Assembly: GCF_033446685.1 (NCBI RefSeq)
Contig: NZ_JAWQLY010000006.1
Coordinates: forward strand, 201,752 to 265,751
Direction: 5' to 3'
Source: Modicisalibacter sp033446685
GTDB lineage: Bacteria > Pseudomonadota > Gammaproteobacteria > Pseudomonadales > Halomonadaceae
DNA: 64,000 nt
Both the position numbers and the translations under genes were made by a program. Positions 1 to 7,089 of this stretch are shown here, in pieces. Position 1 is the first letter of the stretch; every line of letters begins with the position of its first letter. A model generated the notes under the pieces. The model worked only from the letters and a program-made list of their open reading frames with translations. It made no database searches and was not told where the DNA came from.

Positions 1-148
1 TGGCCTTCTTGTCGCCAAGGTGGCAGCCCAGCGCATACCCCGAGTCGGTGGGATAGGCGATCACGCCACCATCCTTGATGATCTTGACGGCCTGATCGAT
101 CAGCCGCTTCTGCGGGTTTTCCGGGTGAATCTGAAAGAATTGGGTCAT
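1..148 (-). CDS. yciO: YciO family protein (Sua5/YrdC-type), 5' end only
   Basis: The gene runs off the left edge of the window. Only the first 49 residues are visible, starting MTQFFQIHPENPQ and including VIAYPTDSGYALGC. These closely resemble the N-terminus of E. coli YciO, a member of the YrdC/Sua5 fold family related to threonylcarbamoyl-AMP synthases. The start ATG is well supported by a strong ribosome binding site, GGGGAGGTG, ending just before it. It lies on the same strand as, and 134 bases downstream of, the PHP-domain phosphoesterase gene, the same neighbourhood (rnm-yciO) as in enterobacteria. YciO itself has no firmly settled cellular role, so only family membership is claimed. 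Confidence 0.88.
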   Translation of the reverse strand, partial: MTQFFQIHPENPQKRLIDQAVKIIKDGGVIAYPTDSGYALGCHLGDKKA

Positions 149-282
149 GGCACCTCCCCTGGAACGGATGACGAACGAATAAAACATATCGCAGCGGCCG
201 GTCGCGACATAGCGCAGCGGACGATCACAGCACACCCGGCTACTGCCAGACTAGCAGGCCGGTTGACGCGGCGGCCCTGCCC

Positions 283-1170
283 TTACGCGGCAAAGGCACT
301 CAGCCTCGGGTGACGCCATAGCGGCGCGACCGTGGTGCGCGGCGCGGCGCTCATGCTGCCGGGTGCCAGCGGCCCGCCGGGGAAGTGAAAATCGCTGCCC
401 AGCGAGGCGTACAGGCCGCGCTCGTTGAGCTGGCGTGCCAGGTCGCTGGACAGGTCCGGGTTCTGGAAGCCGCTGATCAACTCCACCGACTCGCCGCCGG
501 CGGCGGCGAAGTCGTCGAGCAGCAGGCCACGCTTGCGGCGGGTCAGTCCATAACGCAGCGGGTGGGCGAGCGACGCCACTCCGCCGGCGTCACGCACCCA
601 GCTAATCGCCGCGCTGAGGTACGGCCAGTGCATCTTGACGTCGCCGCGCTTGCCGGCACCCAGATAGCGCTTGAACGCCGCGGCCATGTCGGGCACCAGT
701 TCGGCTTCGACCAGCGCACGGGCGAAATCGGGCCGCCCCAGTGGGCGCTCACTCGCGGCGCAGGCTCGCGCCCGGGCCAACGCGTCGTCCAGGCCGATAG
801 CCTCGAGCCGCCGGGCGATCTCGACGCTGCGCTGTTCGCGGGCCTCGGCCTGCGCCACCAGCCCTTCGACGAGCGAGCCCTGCACGCCGGCGGGCAGATA
901 GCCCAGCACGTGGATAGTAACGCCCCGCCACTGCACCGAGAGCTCGGTGCCCGCGAGCAGGCGTAATCCCAGCCGATCGGCAGCCGCGGCGGCCTCGGCC
1001 ACCCCGGCGACGGTATCGTGATCGGTCAGCGCCACGTGACTCAGGCCGCGGCCATGGCATAGCGCCATCAGCTCGGCGGGCGGCAATGCGCCGTCGGAGG
1101 CGGTGGAGTGCATGTGCAGATCGACGCCGGTAATGGCCTCGAGCGAATCGGAGAGTGCGATCATGGGCAT
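283..1170 (-). CDS. rnm: PHP-domain phosphoesterase, RNase AM / 3',5'-nucleoside bisphosphate phosphatase
   Basis: This is a PHP (polymerase and histidinol phosphatase) domain protein of about 293-295 residues. It carries the metal-binding motif DLHMHSTASDG near the N-terminus, followed by LTDHDT, and later SLAHPLRY and GSDFH. This pattern and length match E. coli RNase AM (YciV/TrpH), which removes 5' nucleotides from short RNAs and rRNA precursors and hydrolyses 3',5'-bisphosphonucleotides. The start is uncertain. The chosen ATG (MPMIALSDS) gives the usual family length, but a GTG at 1257 in the same frame has a good AGGAG six bases upstream and would add 29 residues. The gene diverges from yciB and is followed by yciO on the same strand. 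Confidence 0.85.
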   Translation of the reverse strand: MPMIALSDSLEAITGVDLHMHSTASDGALPPAELMALCHGRGLSHVALTDHDTVAGVAEAAAAADRLGLRLLAGTELSVQWRGVTIHVLGYLPAGVQGSLVEGLVAQAEAREQRSVEIARRLEAIGLDDALARARACAASERPLGRPDFARALVEAELVPDMAAAFKRYLGAGKRGDVKMHWPYLSAAISWVRDAGGVASLAHPLRYGLTRRKRGLLLDDFAAAGGESVELISGFQNPDLSSDLARQLNERGLYASLGSDFHFPGGPLAPGSMSAAPRTTVAPLWRHPRLSAFAA

Positions 1171-1271
1171 GACGCCGACAGGCGTCTTTGTCAGAATAAG
1201 GCCGGTTATGGTGCGCGCCCCTTCGCAACGGGTCAACGCCAACTCGGCCTGCGCCACACGGGACTCCTGCC

Positions 1272-1808
1272 ATGAAGCTGCTTATCGACTTTCTGCCCAT
1301 CGCGATCTTCTTCGCGGTCTACCATTTCAGCGGCGACATCGTGCTCGCCACCCTGGTGCTGATCCCCGCCACGCTGGCCCAGGTCGGCTTCGTCCGCTGG
1401 CGCTACAAGCGCGTCGAGAAGATGCAGCTGGTGACCCTGGCGCTGGTGGTCGTACTGGGCGGGGCGACGGTGATATTCCACAACCCGGCGTTCATCCAGT
1501 GGAAGCCGACCGTGGTCAACGGGCTGTTCGCGCTGGCCTTCCTGGCCGCGCCGCTGTTCGGCGGCAAGACGCTGATCGAGCGCATGATGGGCCACGCCAT
1601 GAGCCTGCCGGTGGCGACCTGGAAGCGCCTCAATCTCGCCTGGGTGGTGTTCTTCGCCACCATGGCGCTGCTCAACGTCTACGTCTTCAAGACCTTCGAC
1701 GAAGCCACCTGGGTCAATTTCAAGCTGTTCGGCATGCTCGGACTGACCCTGGCGTTCATCATTGCCCAGGGTTTCTATCTGCGCCGCTACCTGGCCAGCC
1801 CGCAATGA
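1272..1808 (+). CDS. yciB: Inner membrane-spanning protein YciB (septation protein A family)
   Basis: The product is a 178-residue, very hydrophobic protein starting MKLLIDFLPIAIFFAVYH, with about five membrane segments. Length, start and the C-terminal segment (FFATMALLNVYVF, then FIIAQGFYLRRYL) match the YciB/IspZ family. E. coli YciB is an inner-membrane protein linked to cell-envelope synthesis and septation through contacts with elongation and division proteins. It diverges from the PHP phosphoesterase and is followed after 31 bases by a YciI-family gene, as in E. coli and Pseudomonas (yciB-yciI). No strong Shine-Dalgarno sequence precedes the ATG, but the family-typical N-terminus makes the start secure. 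Confidence 0.93.
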   Translation: MKLLIDFLPIAIFFAVYHFSGDIVLATLVLIPATLAQVGFVRWRYKRVEKMQLVTLALVVVLGGATVIFHNPAFIQWKPTVVNGLFALAFLAAPLFGGKTLIERMMGHAMSLPVATWKRLNLAWVVFFATMALLNVYVFKTFDEATWVNFKLFGMLGLTLAFIIAQGFYLRRYLASPQ

Positions 1809-1839
1809 CAAGCCCGTTCGTAATAACAAGGAGAACCCA

Positions 1840-2139
1840 ATGCTCTACGCCATCATCAGCGAAGATGTGAAGAACAGCCTGGACAAGCGCCAGTCGGCGC
1901 GTCCCGACCACCTGGCCCGGCTCGAGAAGCTGCGCGACGAGGGCCGCCTGGTGCTGGCCGGCCCGCATCCGGCGGTCGACGCCGACAACCCGGGCGACGC
2001 CGGCTTCAGCGGCAGCCTGGTGGTCGCCGAGTTCGACAGCCTCGAGGACGCCCAGGCCTGGGCCGATGCCGACCCGTACGCAATCGCCGGCGTCTACGCC
2101 AAGGTGATCGTCAAGCCGTTCAAGAAGGTCCTGCCCTGA
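1840..2139 (+). CDS. YciI family protein
   Basis: This is a small 99-residue protein, starting MLYAIISEDVKNSLDKRQ, of the YciI family (dimeric ferredoxin-like alpha/beta fold). It has the conserved pattern RPDHLARLEKLRDEGRL, then AGP, and a C-terminal DPYAIAGVYAKVIVKPFKK. In the family the His (RPDHL) and Asp (DPYA) lie in a putative active site, but no enzymatic function is established beyond distant homologues. The ATG at 1840 is preceded by AAGGAGAACCCA, a strong ribosome binding site, so the longer reading frame beginning further upstream is not used. It lies directly downstream of yciB and is probably co-transcribed with it. Confidence 0.9.
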   Translation: MLYAIISEDVKNSLDKRQSARPDHLARLEKLRDEGRLVLAGPHPAVDADNPGDAGFSGSLVVAEFDSLEDAQAWADADPYAIAGVYAKVIVKPFKKVLP

Positions 2140-2294
2140 TCCAGCAGCCTGCCGGACAGGCCAGGATTCGGCCGGGAATAAAAACGCCTCGGCGGCCATG
2201 GCCGAACACGGCGCTGCCCATCCGGTTCAACGACATGACTGACGAACCCTGGCCAGCGCCTTGCTTTTGAAGGAAAAACCCCAGGAGGGCACAT

Positions 2295-2347
2295 TTTTCC
2301 ACGGCACGGTTTTCCACAGCCCTTTTTTGCACAGTCGCTGTGGAAAA
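2295..2347. promoter_or_regulatory. Cluster of four DnaA-box-like 9-mers in the yciI-mnmC intergenic gap
   Basis: The 322-base gap between the YciI gene and mnmC holds no credible gene. It does hold four sites fitting or nearly fitting the relaxed DnaA-box consensus TTWTNCACA: TTTTCCACG at 2295-2303 (one mismatch), TTTTCCACA at 2310-2318, TTTTGCACA at 2325-2333, and TTTTCCACA on the opposite strand at 2339-2347. The first three starts are exactly 15 bases apart and the last is 14 further on. The second and fourth sites are the ends of a perfect 13-bp inverted repeat (GGTTTTCCACAGC at 2308-2320 and its complement at 2337-2349). No T-run follows the repeat, so an ordinary terminator is unlikely. 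DnaA binding is inferred from sequence match only. Confidence 0.5.
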
Positions 2348-2461
2348 CCCTGTTAAGAGACGGCGGACACCCGGCGCACTGGCAATGGCCACGCCGTCTC
2401 GCCAAGATCGATCAAATAATGACCAACTGGTTTCAGACCAGCTCGCTTAAGGAGTGCGACC

Positions 2462-4516
2462 GTGCCGCGAAGCGCCGATGATCCTGCCCGCCCGCTCTCG
2501 CCACTCACCGCGCTGACCCCGGCCGAGCTCACCTGGCAGGTCGACGACATCGGCGAGGCGCCGCATTCCAGCCGCTTCGGCGACGTGTACTTCTCGCGCC
2601 ACGACGGTCGCGCCGAGACCGAGCACGTGTTCATCGCCGGCAACGACCTGCCGCGGCGCTTCGCCGACTGGCAGCAATCGCGTCCGTTCGTGATCGGCGA
2701 GACCGGCTTCGGCACCGGGCTCAACCTGCTGTGCGCCTGGGCCTGCTTCGAGACCCATGCGCCGACCGGGGCCCGCCTGCATCTGATCTCCACCGAGCGT
2801 TTCCCGCTGGCCCGCGACGACCTGGCGCGCGCACTGAGCGCCTGGCCGGATCTCGCGCCCAAGGCGCGCCGGCTGCTCGAGCAATGGCCCGAGCCGGTCA
2901 GCGGCGTACATCGGCTATGGCTCGGCGAGCGCGTCGTGCTCGACCTGCATCTCGGCGACAGCGCCGAATGCCTGGCGCAGCTCGACGGCCGCGTCGATGC
3001 CTGGTTCCTCGACGGCTTCGCGCCGAGCAAGAATCCCGAGATGTGGCGGCCGGAGCTGTTCACGGCCATGGCCCTGGCGAGCCGTCCGGCGGCGAGCGTG
3101 GCCACCTTCACCTGCGCCGGGGTCGTCAAGCGCGGGCTCACCGCCGCCGGCTTCGCCTGGCGCAAGGCGCCGGGTTTCGGGCGCAAGCGCGAGATGCTCG
3201 TCGCCACGCTCCAGGCGCCTGCCATGGATGACGACAGGCGCCGCTTAACGCCCTGGTTCCTGCCACCACCGCCCCAGCATGCTCGGCACGTCGCGGTGAT
3301 CGGCGCCGGCCTGGCCGGCGGCTGCGTCGCCCAGGCCCTGGCGCGGCGCGGCATCAGGGTCACCCTGCTCGATCGCGAGGCGCCCGGTGCCGGGGCCTCG
3401 GGCAATCGCCAGGGCGCGCTGTACGTCAAGCTGGCCGCCGAGACCAACCGTCAGAGTCGCGTCTACCTGGCCGGGCTGCTGCATAGTCGGCGCTGGCTCG
3501 CCGAGATCGATCCCCAGCGTCGGTTATGGCAGGACTGCGGCGTGCTGCAACTGGCGACCAATGAGCGCGAGACGCGCCGCCAACAGCGCTTTCTCGCCAA
3601 TCACGCGCTGCCGGCGACGGTGGTCGAGGGACTAACTGCACGACAGGCCAGCGAGCGCGCCGGGCTGAGCGACGGTCTGGCCCTCGCGCATGGCGGATTG
3701 GATTATTCCCAGGCCGGCTGGGTTCGCCCCGCCGCGCTGTGCCAGGCATTGGCCGCCACGCCGGGTGTCACCTTCAAGCGCGCCGCGGTCGACGCCCTGC
3801 GACGCGAAGCATCGGGTTGGCGCTTGCAGTTGGCGGACGGCGAGGCACTCGTCGCCGATCAGGTGGTGATCGCCACGGCGACGCAGGCCAACCGCTTCGA
3901 CCAGAGCGCCGCTCTACCGTTGCAACCGATCCGCGGCCAGCTCTCAAGCGTGACATTGCCGCCGGGCAGCCCCGCGCTGGAACGCGTGGTCTGCGCCGGC
4001 GGCTACGTGGCCCCGGCCTGCGACGGCATATTGAGCTTCGGCGCCAGCTTCGTGCCCAACGAGGACGACGCCGCGCTGCGCGAGGACGAGCATGCGGCGA
4101 ACCTGGCCGAACTCCGACGGACCTTGCCGGGCTTCGTAGCGGCGCTCGAAAGAGCCGGCGCACGGCTGACGCCGGGCGAACTCGGCGGGCGCGCCGCGGT
4201 GCGCGCGGCGAGCCCCGACAAGACGCCCTACGCCGGACCGGTACCGGATGCGCCCCGCTGGCAAAGCGACTACGCGTCGCTGGCCAGGGACGCGCGACGC
4301 GTACCGCAAACGCCCGGCGCTCATCATCCGGGGCTGTGGATCAGCGCCGCGCATGGTTCGCGGGGGCTGGCCAGCGCACCGCTGTGCGCCGAGCTGATCG
4401 CCTCGCGGATCTGCGACGAGCCGCTGCCCGTGGCGCGCGAACTCGCCGATCACCTGCATCCCGGCCGGCGACTGATCGCCGATCTGGTGCGCGGCAACGT
4501 CCCGCCCGAGGCGTGA
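2462..4516 (+). CDS. mnmC: Bifunctional tRNA mnm5s2U biosynthesis enzyme MnmC (FAD oxidoreductase / SAM methyltransferase)
   Basis: The product is 684 residues with two domains. The N-terminal SAM-dependent methyltransferase shows GETGFGTGLNLL near residue 78 and DAWFLDGFAPSKNPEMW near 178. The C-terminal FAD-dependent oxidoreductase shows the dinucleotide-binding motif VIGAGLAGG near 277. MnmC converts cmnm5U to nm5U (oxidoreductase) and then to mnm5U (methyltransferase) at wobble position 34 of certain tRNAs. Length is close to the E. coli enzyme (668). The start is a GTG, preceded by AAGGAG seven bases upstream, which decides it. The gene is convergent with hbdH, with 19 bases between the stops. 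The upstream gap carries the DnaA-box-like cluster. Confidence 0.93.
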   Translation: MPRSADDPARPLSPLTALTPAELTWQVDDIGEAPHSSRFGDVYFSRHDGRAETEHVFIAGNDLPRRFADWQQSRPFVIGETGFGTGLNLLCAWACFETHAPTGARLHLISTERFPLARDDLARALSAWPDLAPKARRLLEQWPEPVSGVHRLWLGERVVLDLHLGDSAECLAQLDGRVDAWFLDGFAPSKNPEMWRPELFTAMALASRPAASVATFTCAGVVKRGLTAAGFAWRKAPGFGRKREMLVATLQAPAMDDDRRRLTPWFLPPPPQHARHVAVIGAGLAGGCVAQALARRGIRVTLLDREAPGAGASGNRQGALYVKLAAETNRQSRVYLAGLLHSRRWLAEIDPQRRLWQDCGVLQLATNERETRRQQRFLANHALPATVVEGLTARQASERAGLSDGLALAHGGLDYSQAGWVRPAALCQALAATPGVTFKRAAVDALRREASGWRLQLADGEALVADQVVIATATQANRFDQSAALPLQPIRGQLSSVTLPPGSPALERVVCAGGYVAPACDGILSFGASFVPNEDDAALREDEHAANLAELRRTLPGFVAALERAGARLTPGELGGRAAVRAASPDKTPYAGPVPDAPRWQSDYASLARDARRVPQTPGAHHPGLWISAAHGSRGLASAPLCAELIASRICDEPLPVARELADHLHPGRRLIADLVRGNVPPEA

Positions 4517-4535
4517 ACGGGACCGCAGCGAGGCG

Positions 4536-5339
4536 TTATTGCATGAACCAGCCGTGGCTGACCACGATCGACTGGCCGGTCAGCGCGTTGGAGGGGAAGG
4601 TGGCGAGATACAGCGCGGTCTCGGCGACGTCGGCGAGGGTGGTGAACTGCTTGTCGACGGTGTCCTTGAGGAAGACTTTCTCGACCACTTCCTCCTCGCT
4701 CATGCCGTGCTCGCGCGCCTGGTCGGGAATCTGTCTTTCGACCAGCGGGGTCTTCACGTAGCCCGGGCAGATGGTGTTGGAACGGATGCCGTAGGCCGCT
4801 CCTTCCTTGGCCATGGTCCGGCACAGGCCCAGCAGGCCGTGCTTGGCGGTGACGTAGGGCGATTTCATCGCCGAGGCCTCGTGGGAATGCACCGAGCCCA
4901 TGTAGAGCAGGCAGCCGCCGCTTTCCTGCTGCATCATCTGGCGGAAGGCGGCGCGGGTGGTCAGGAAGCTGCCGTCTAGCTGGATGTTGGTGACCTTCTT
5001 CCAGGCATCGTAGGAGAGCTTGTGAATCGGTTCGACGTGCTGTGAACCGGCGTTGGCGATCATCACGTCGAGCCGCCCGTAGGTGTCGACGGTCTGCTTG
5101 AAGGCGGCCTCGACCTGCTGCTCGTCGGTCACGTCGGCGGCCACGCCGAGCGCCGTGCCGCCCTGCTCGGCGATCTCGCGGGCCGCCGCCTCGGCCGCCT
5201 CGTGGTCGAGATCGAGGATCACCACCTTGGCGCCCTGCTGGGCGAACAGTCTGGCGATCTCCTTGCCGATCCCGCTGGCGGCGCCGGTGATCAGCGCCAC
5301 CTTGTTGTGGATGCGGTCCTGTGCCGGATGCTGTGACAT
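4536..5339 (-). CDS. hbdH: 3-hydroxybutyrate dehydrogenase (SDR family)
   Basis: This is a 267-residue short-chain dehydrogenase/reductase with the nucleotide-binding motif TGAASGIG (residues 18-25), IANAG, and the catalytic Ser...Tyr-x3-Lys seen in GSVHSHEASAMKSPYVTAK. The segments CPGYVKTPLVERQI and a C-terminal GW(F)MQ resemble D-3-hydroxybutyrate dehydrogenases, which interconvert 3-hydroxybutyrate and acetoacetate with NAD during polyhydroxybutyrate turnover. The ATG at 5339 has AAGGAGAG upstream; an in-frame extension further upstream lacks support. The patatin-like gene lies 126 bases upstream on the same strand, suggesting co-transcription. Substrate specificity within the SDR family is inferred from motif likeness, so another hydroxyacid cannot be excluded. 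Confidence 0.82.
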   Translation of the reverse strand: MSQHPAQDRIHNKVALITGAASGIGKEIARLFAQQGAKVVILDLDHEAAEAAAREIAEQGGTALGVAADVTDEQQVEAAFKQTVDTYGRLDVMIANAGSQHVEPIHKLSYDAWKKVTNIQLDGSFLTTRAAFRQMMQQESGGCLLYMGSVHSHEASAMKSPYVTAKHGLLGLCRTMAKEGAAYGIRSNTICPGYVKTPLVERQIPDQAREHGMSEEEVVEKVFLKDTVDKQFTTLADVAETALYLATFPSNALTGQSIVVSHGWFMQ

Positions 5340-5465
5340 TGCGCTCTCTCCTTGGTCGATCACCTGGCGGCCGTTGACGGCCTGTCTGATAGGCAAGCGA
5401 CGCCACCGGCATCGCTTCACTGAAGCTAGTAACTTAGCGCCAGCCAAAAAGGCTTGGCAACGGCC

Positions 5466-6620
5466 TCAAACGTAAGGGACATCGGTCATGTCTTCCAATT
5501 CGCCGTCCTGCCGGCTGCGGTAGCTACATACGTGGGCACCGATGTCATCGCTGACCGGGTCGCGCCGGCAGGGGCATATCTCCAGCGCGCGGGTCATGTC
5601 CCGCTGGCCCAGTCGCCAGCGCTCCATGATCGTGGCGTAGGAGAAGTCGATGTCCTTCTGGGCGGTTTCACGCTCGCGAACCGGCGCCAGCAATCGCACG
5701 ATGTTGACCGGCGAACGGCGCGTCTGCTCCAGCAACTCCTGGATCTCGGGACGCTGCCGCGCTTCCTCGGTCAGGTGTCGGCCCAGCATCCTGATCGCCT
5801 GGCGCTGACGATTGAGCGCCTTGAGAAAGTGCAGGTTGTGGCCGGCACGGGTCGAATACTGGATGTCCTTCTCGCGGAGCATGGCGTCGGTGATGGTCTC
5901 GGGTACCGGCCCTTCGGGGCTCCACAGATCGACGACGTAGCAGTTGACCGCCATGTCGCTGCCCGGCCGCTCGTTCTCAACCACGTAATCCATGGGCGTG
6001 TTGGAGCACAGCCCGCCGTCCCAGTAGGCTTCGCCGTCGATCCACACCGGCGGAAAGCCGGGCGGCAAGGCGCCGCTGGCGAGGATGTGCTCGCTTCGCA
6101 GGGTGTCGTACTGGCTGTCGAAATAGCGCATCGAGCCCTTGGCGATATTCACCGTGCCGACGCTCAGCCGTGTGCCGTCATGCAAGTCGCGGGTGCCCAG
6201 ACGCTCGAAGTCGACCAGCTCCTCCAGGGTCTCGCGCAGCGGCGCGATGTCGTAGAAGCTCGGCGGGACGCCCCAGATGTTATGGGTATAGGGAATCAGC
6301 CACGGCGGGCGCGGCCGGAAAAAGCCCGGCACGCCCGAGGTCAGCGCCATGAGCTTGGCGGCGCGCGCCTCGTAGCTTTCCAGCGCGGCGCCCCGGCTGT
6401 AGCCGGGTTGGGCGATGCGCGTCCAGAACGCTTTTAGCTGGGCAAGGCTGTCTTGACGGCGATTGCCGGCGATCAGCGCGCCGTTGATCGCGCCCACCGA
6501 GGTGCCCACCACCCAGTCCGGTTCGATGCCCGCTTCGTGAAGCGCCTGGTAGACGCCGGCCTGGTAGGCGCCCAACGCGCCGCCGCCCTGCAACACCAGG
6601 ATATTCATGGCTCGTGGCAT
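5466..6620 (-). CDS. Patatin-like phospholipase family protein (with C-terminal DUF3734-type region)
   Basis: This 384-residue protein has the patatin signature: the oxyanion motif GGGALGAYQAG near residue 12, the nucleophile elbow GTSVG (Ser in WVVGTSVGAING), and the catalytic Asp in DGG (AYWDGGLCSNTP). Patatins are serine-aspartate acyl hydrolases acting on lipids. The C-terminal third (VNIVRLLAPVR, then FSYATIMERWRLGQRDM) looks like the DUF3734 region that follows the patatin domain in many proteobacterial proteins. The first ATG is used; a second Met four residues later is an alternative. It lies just upstream of hbdH on the same strand. That suggests lipid or polyhydroxybutyrate-linked metabolism, but no specific substrate can be read from the sequence. 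Confidence 0.85.
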   Translation of the reverse strand: MPRAMNILVLQGGGALGAYQAGVYQALHEAGIEPDWVVGTSVGAINGALIAGNRRQDSLAQLKAFWTRIAQPGYSRGAALESYEARAAKLMALTSGVPGFFRPRPPWLIPYTHNIWGVPPSFYDIAPLRETLEELVDFERLGTRDLHDGTRLSVGTVNIAKGSMRYFDSQYDTLRSEHILASGALPPGFPPVWIDGEAYWDGGLCSNTPMDYVVENERPGSDMAVNCYVVDLWSPEGPVPETITDAMLREKDIQYSTRAGHNLHFLKALNRQRQAIRMLGRHLTEEARQRPEIQELLEQTRRSPVNIVRLLAPVRERETAQKDIDFSYATIMERWRLGQRDMTRALEICPCRRDPVSDDIGAHVCSYRSRQDGELEDMTDVPYV

Positions 6621-6715
6621 GTTGCCCCCTGACGAGACGGTAACGAATCGACCCCGTCGTTGGCGATAAGTGCCGTCATTGCGACGGCTCGACCTCTCAC
6701 TCTAGGAAACAGAGT

Positions 6716-6735
6716 GCTGCATCGCAACATGCAGC
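6716..6735. repeat. Short inverted repeat upstream of the patatin gene
   Basis: GCTGCAT and ATGCAGC form perfect 7-bp arms around a 6-base spacer, about 100 bases upstream of the patatin start, in the 202-base gap between that gene and the yheU-like gene. The position suits an operator for the patatin-hbdH unit. TGCA-rich palindromes are typical of regulators of polyhydroxybutyrate genes (PhaR type), but the match is only general and binding is speculative. It is not followed by a T-run, so a terminator is unlikely. Confidence 0.3.
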
Positions 6736-6822
6736 GAGATCCCTGTAAGGGCAGCGCAGTTAAAAACGAGGTGACTTTGGCGCAGCGGAGCCCCTCCTAT
6801 CTTGCGGCTCCCGCGTAGCCAG

Positions 6823-7089
6823 CTAGTCTTCCTCGTCGTCGGCCAGGTCGCGGCCGAAGGCGCGCCACTGGGCCAGCGTCATCACCTCGGTGGTTTCGGT
6901 CTGCAGATCGTGGGCGATCAGCAGTTCGCCGCGTTCGAGCTGACGCTTGAGCTCGGCCACCCAGCCGCGCATGCCCTCGCCGGTGTCGGTGGTATCGTAG
7001 CCCTGGCGGGTGACGTAGGTCTCGAGCAGCGCGTCCAGCGTCTCGCCCGGCAGCATGCGATACGGAACTTCGATGAATCGCTCGCCCAT
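6823..7089 (-). CDS. yheU: YheU family protein
   Basis: This small acidic protein of 88 residues starts MGERFIEVPYRMLPGETL. The core (IEVPYRMLPGETLDALLE, then VAELKRQLERGELLI) aligns by eye with E. coli YheU (72 residues, UPF0270 family), whose function is unknown. The ATG overlaps the ligA stop by one base (TGATG), so the two are translationally coupled and share a transcript. It ends in an acidic tail (DLADDEED). The long open frame that continues upstream inside ligA is only an out-of-frame reading and is not part of this gene. Confidence 0.85.
   Translation of the reverse strand: MGERFIEVPYRMLPGETLDALLETYVTRQGYDTTDTGEGMRGWVAELKRQLERGELLIAHDLQTETTEVMTLAQWRAFGRDLADDEED

Noticed and set aside
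2295..2349. Chromosomal origin of replication
   Set aside because: No dnaA, dnaN, gyrB, rpmH or mnmG/mnmE neighbours and no clear AT-rich unwinding element, so a primary oriC is unlikely. It is kept only as a possible secondary DnaA site.
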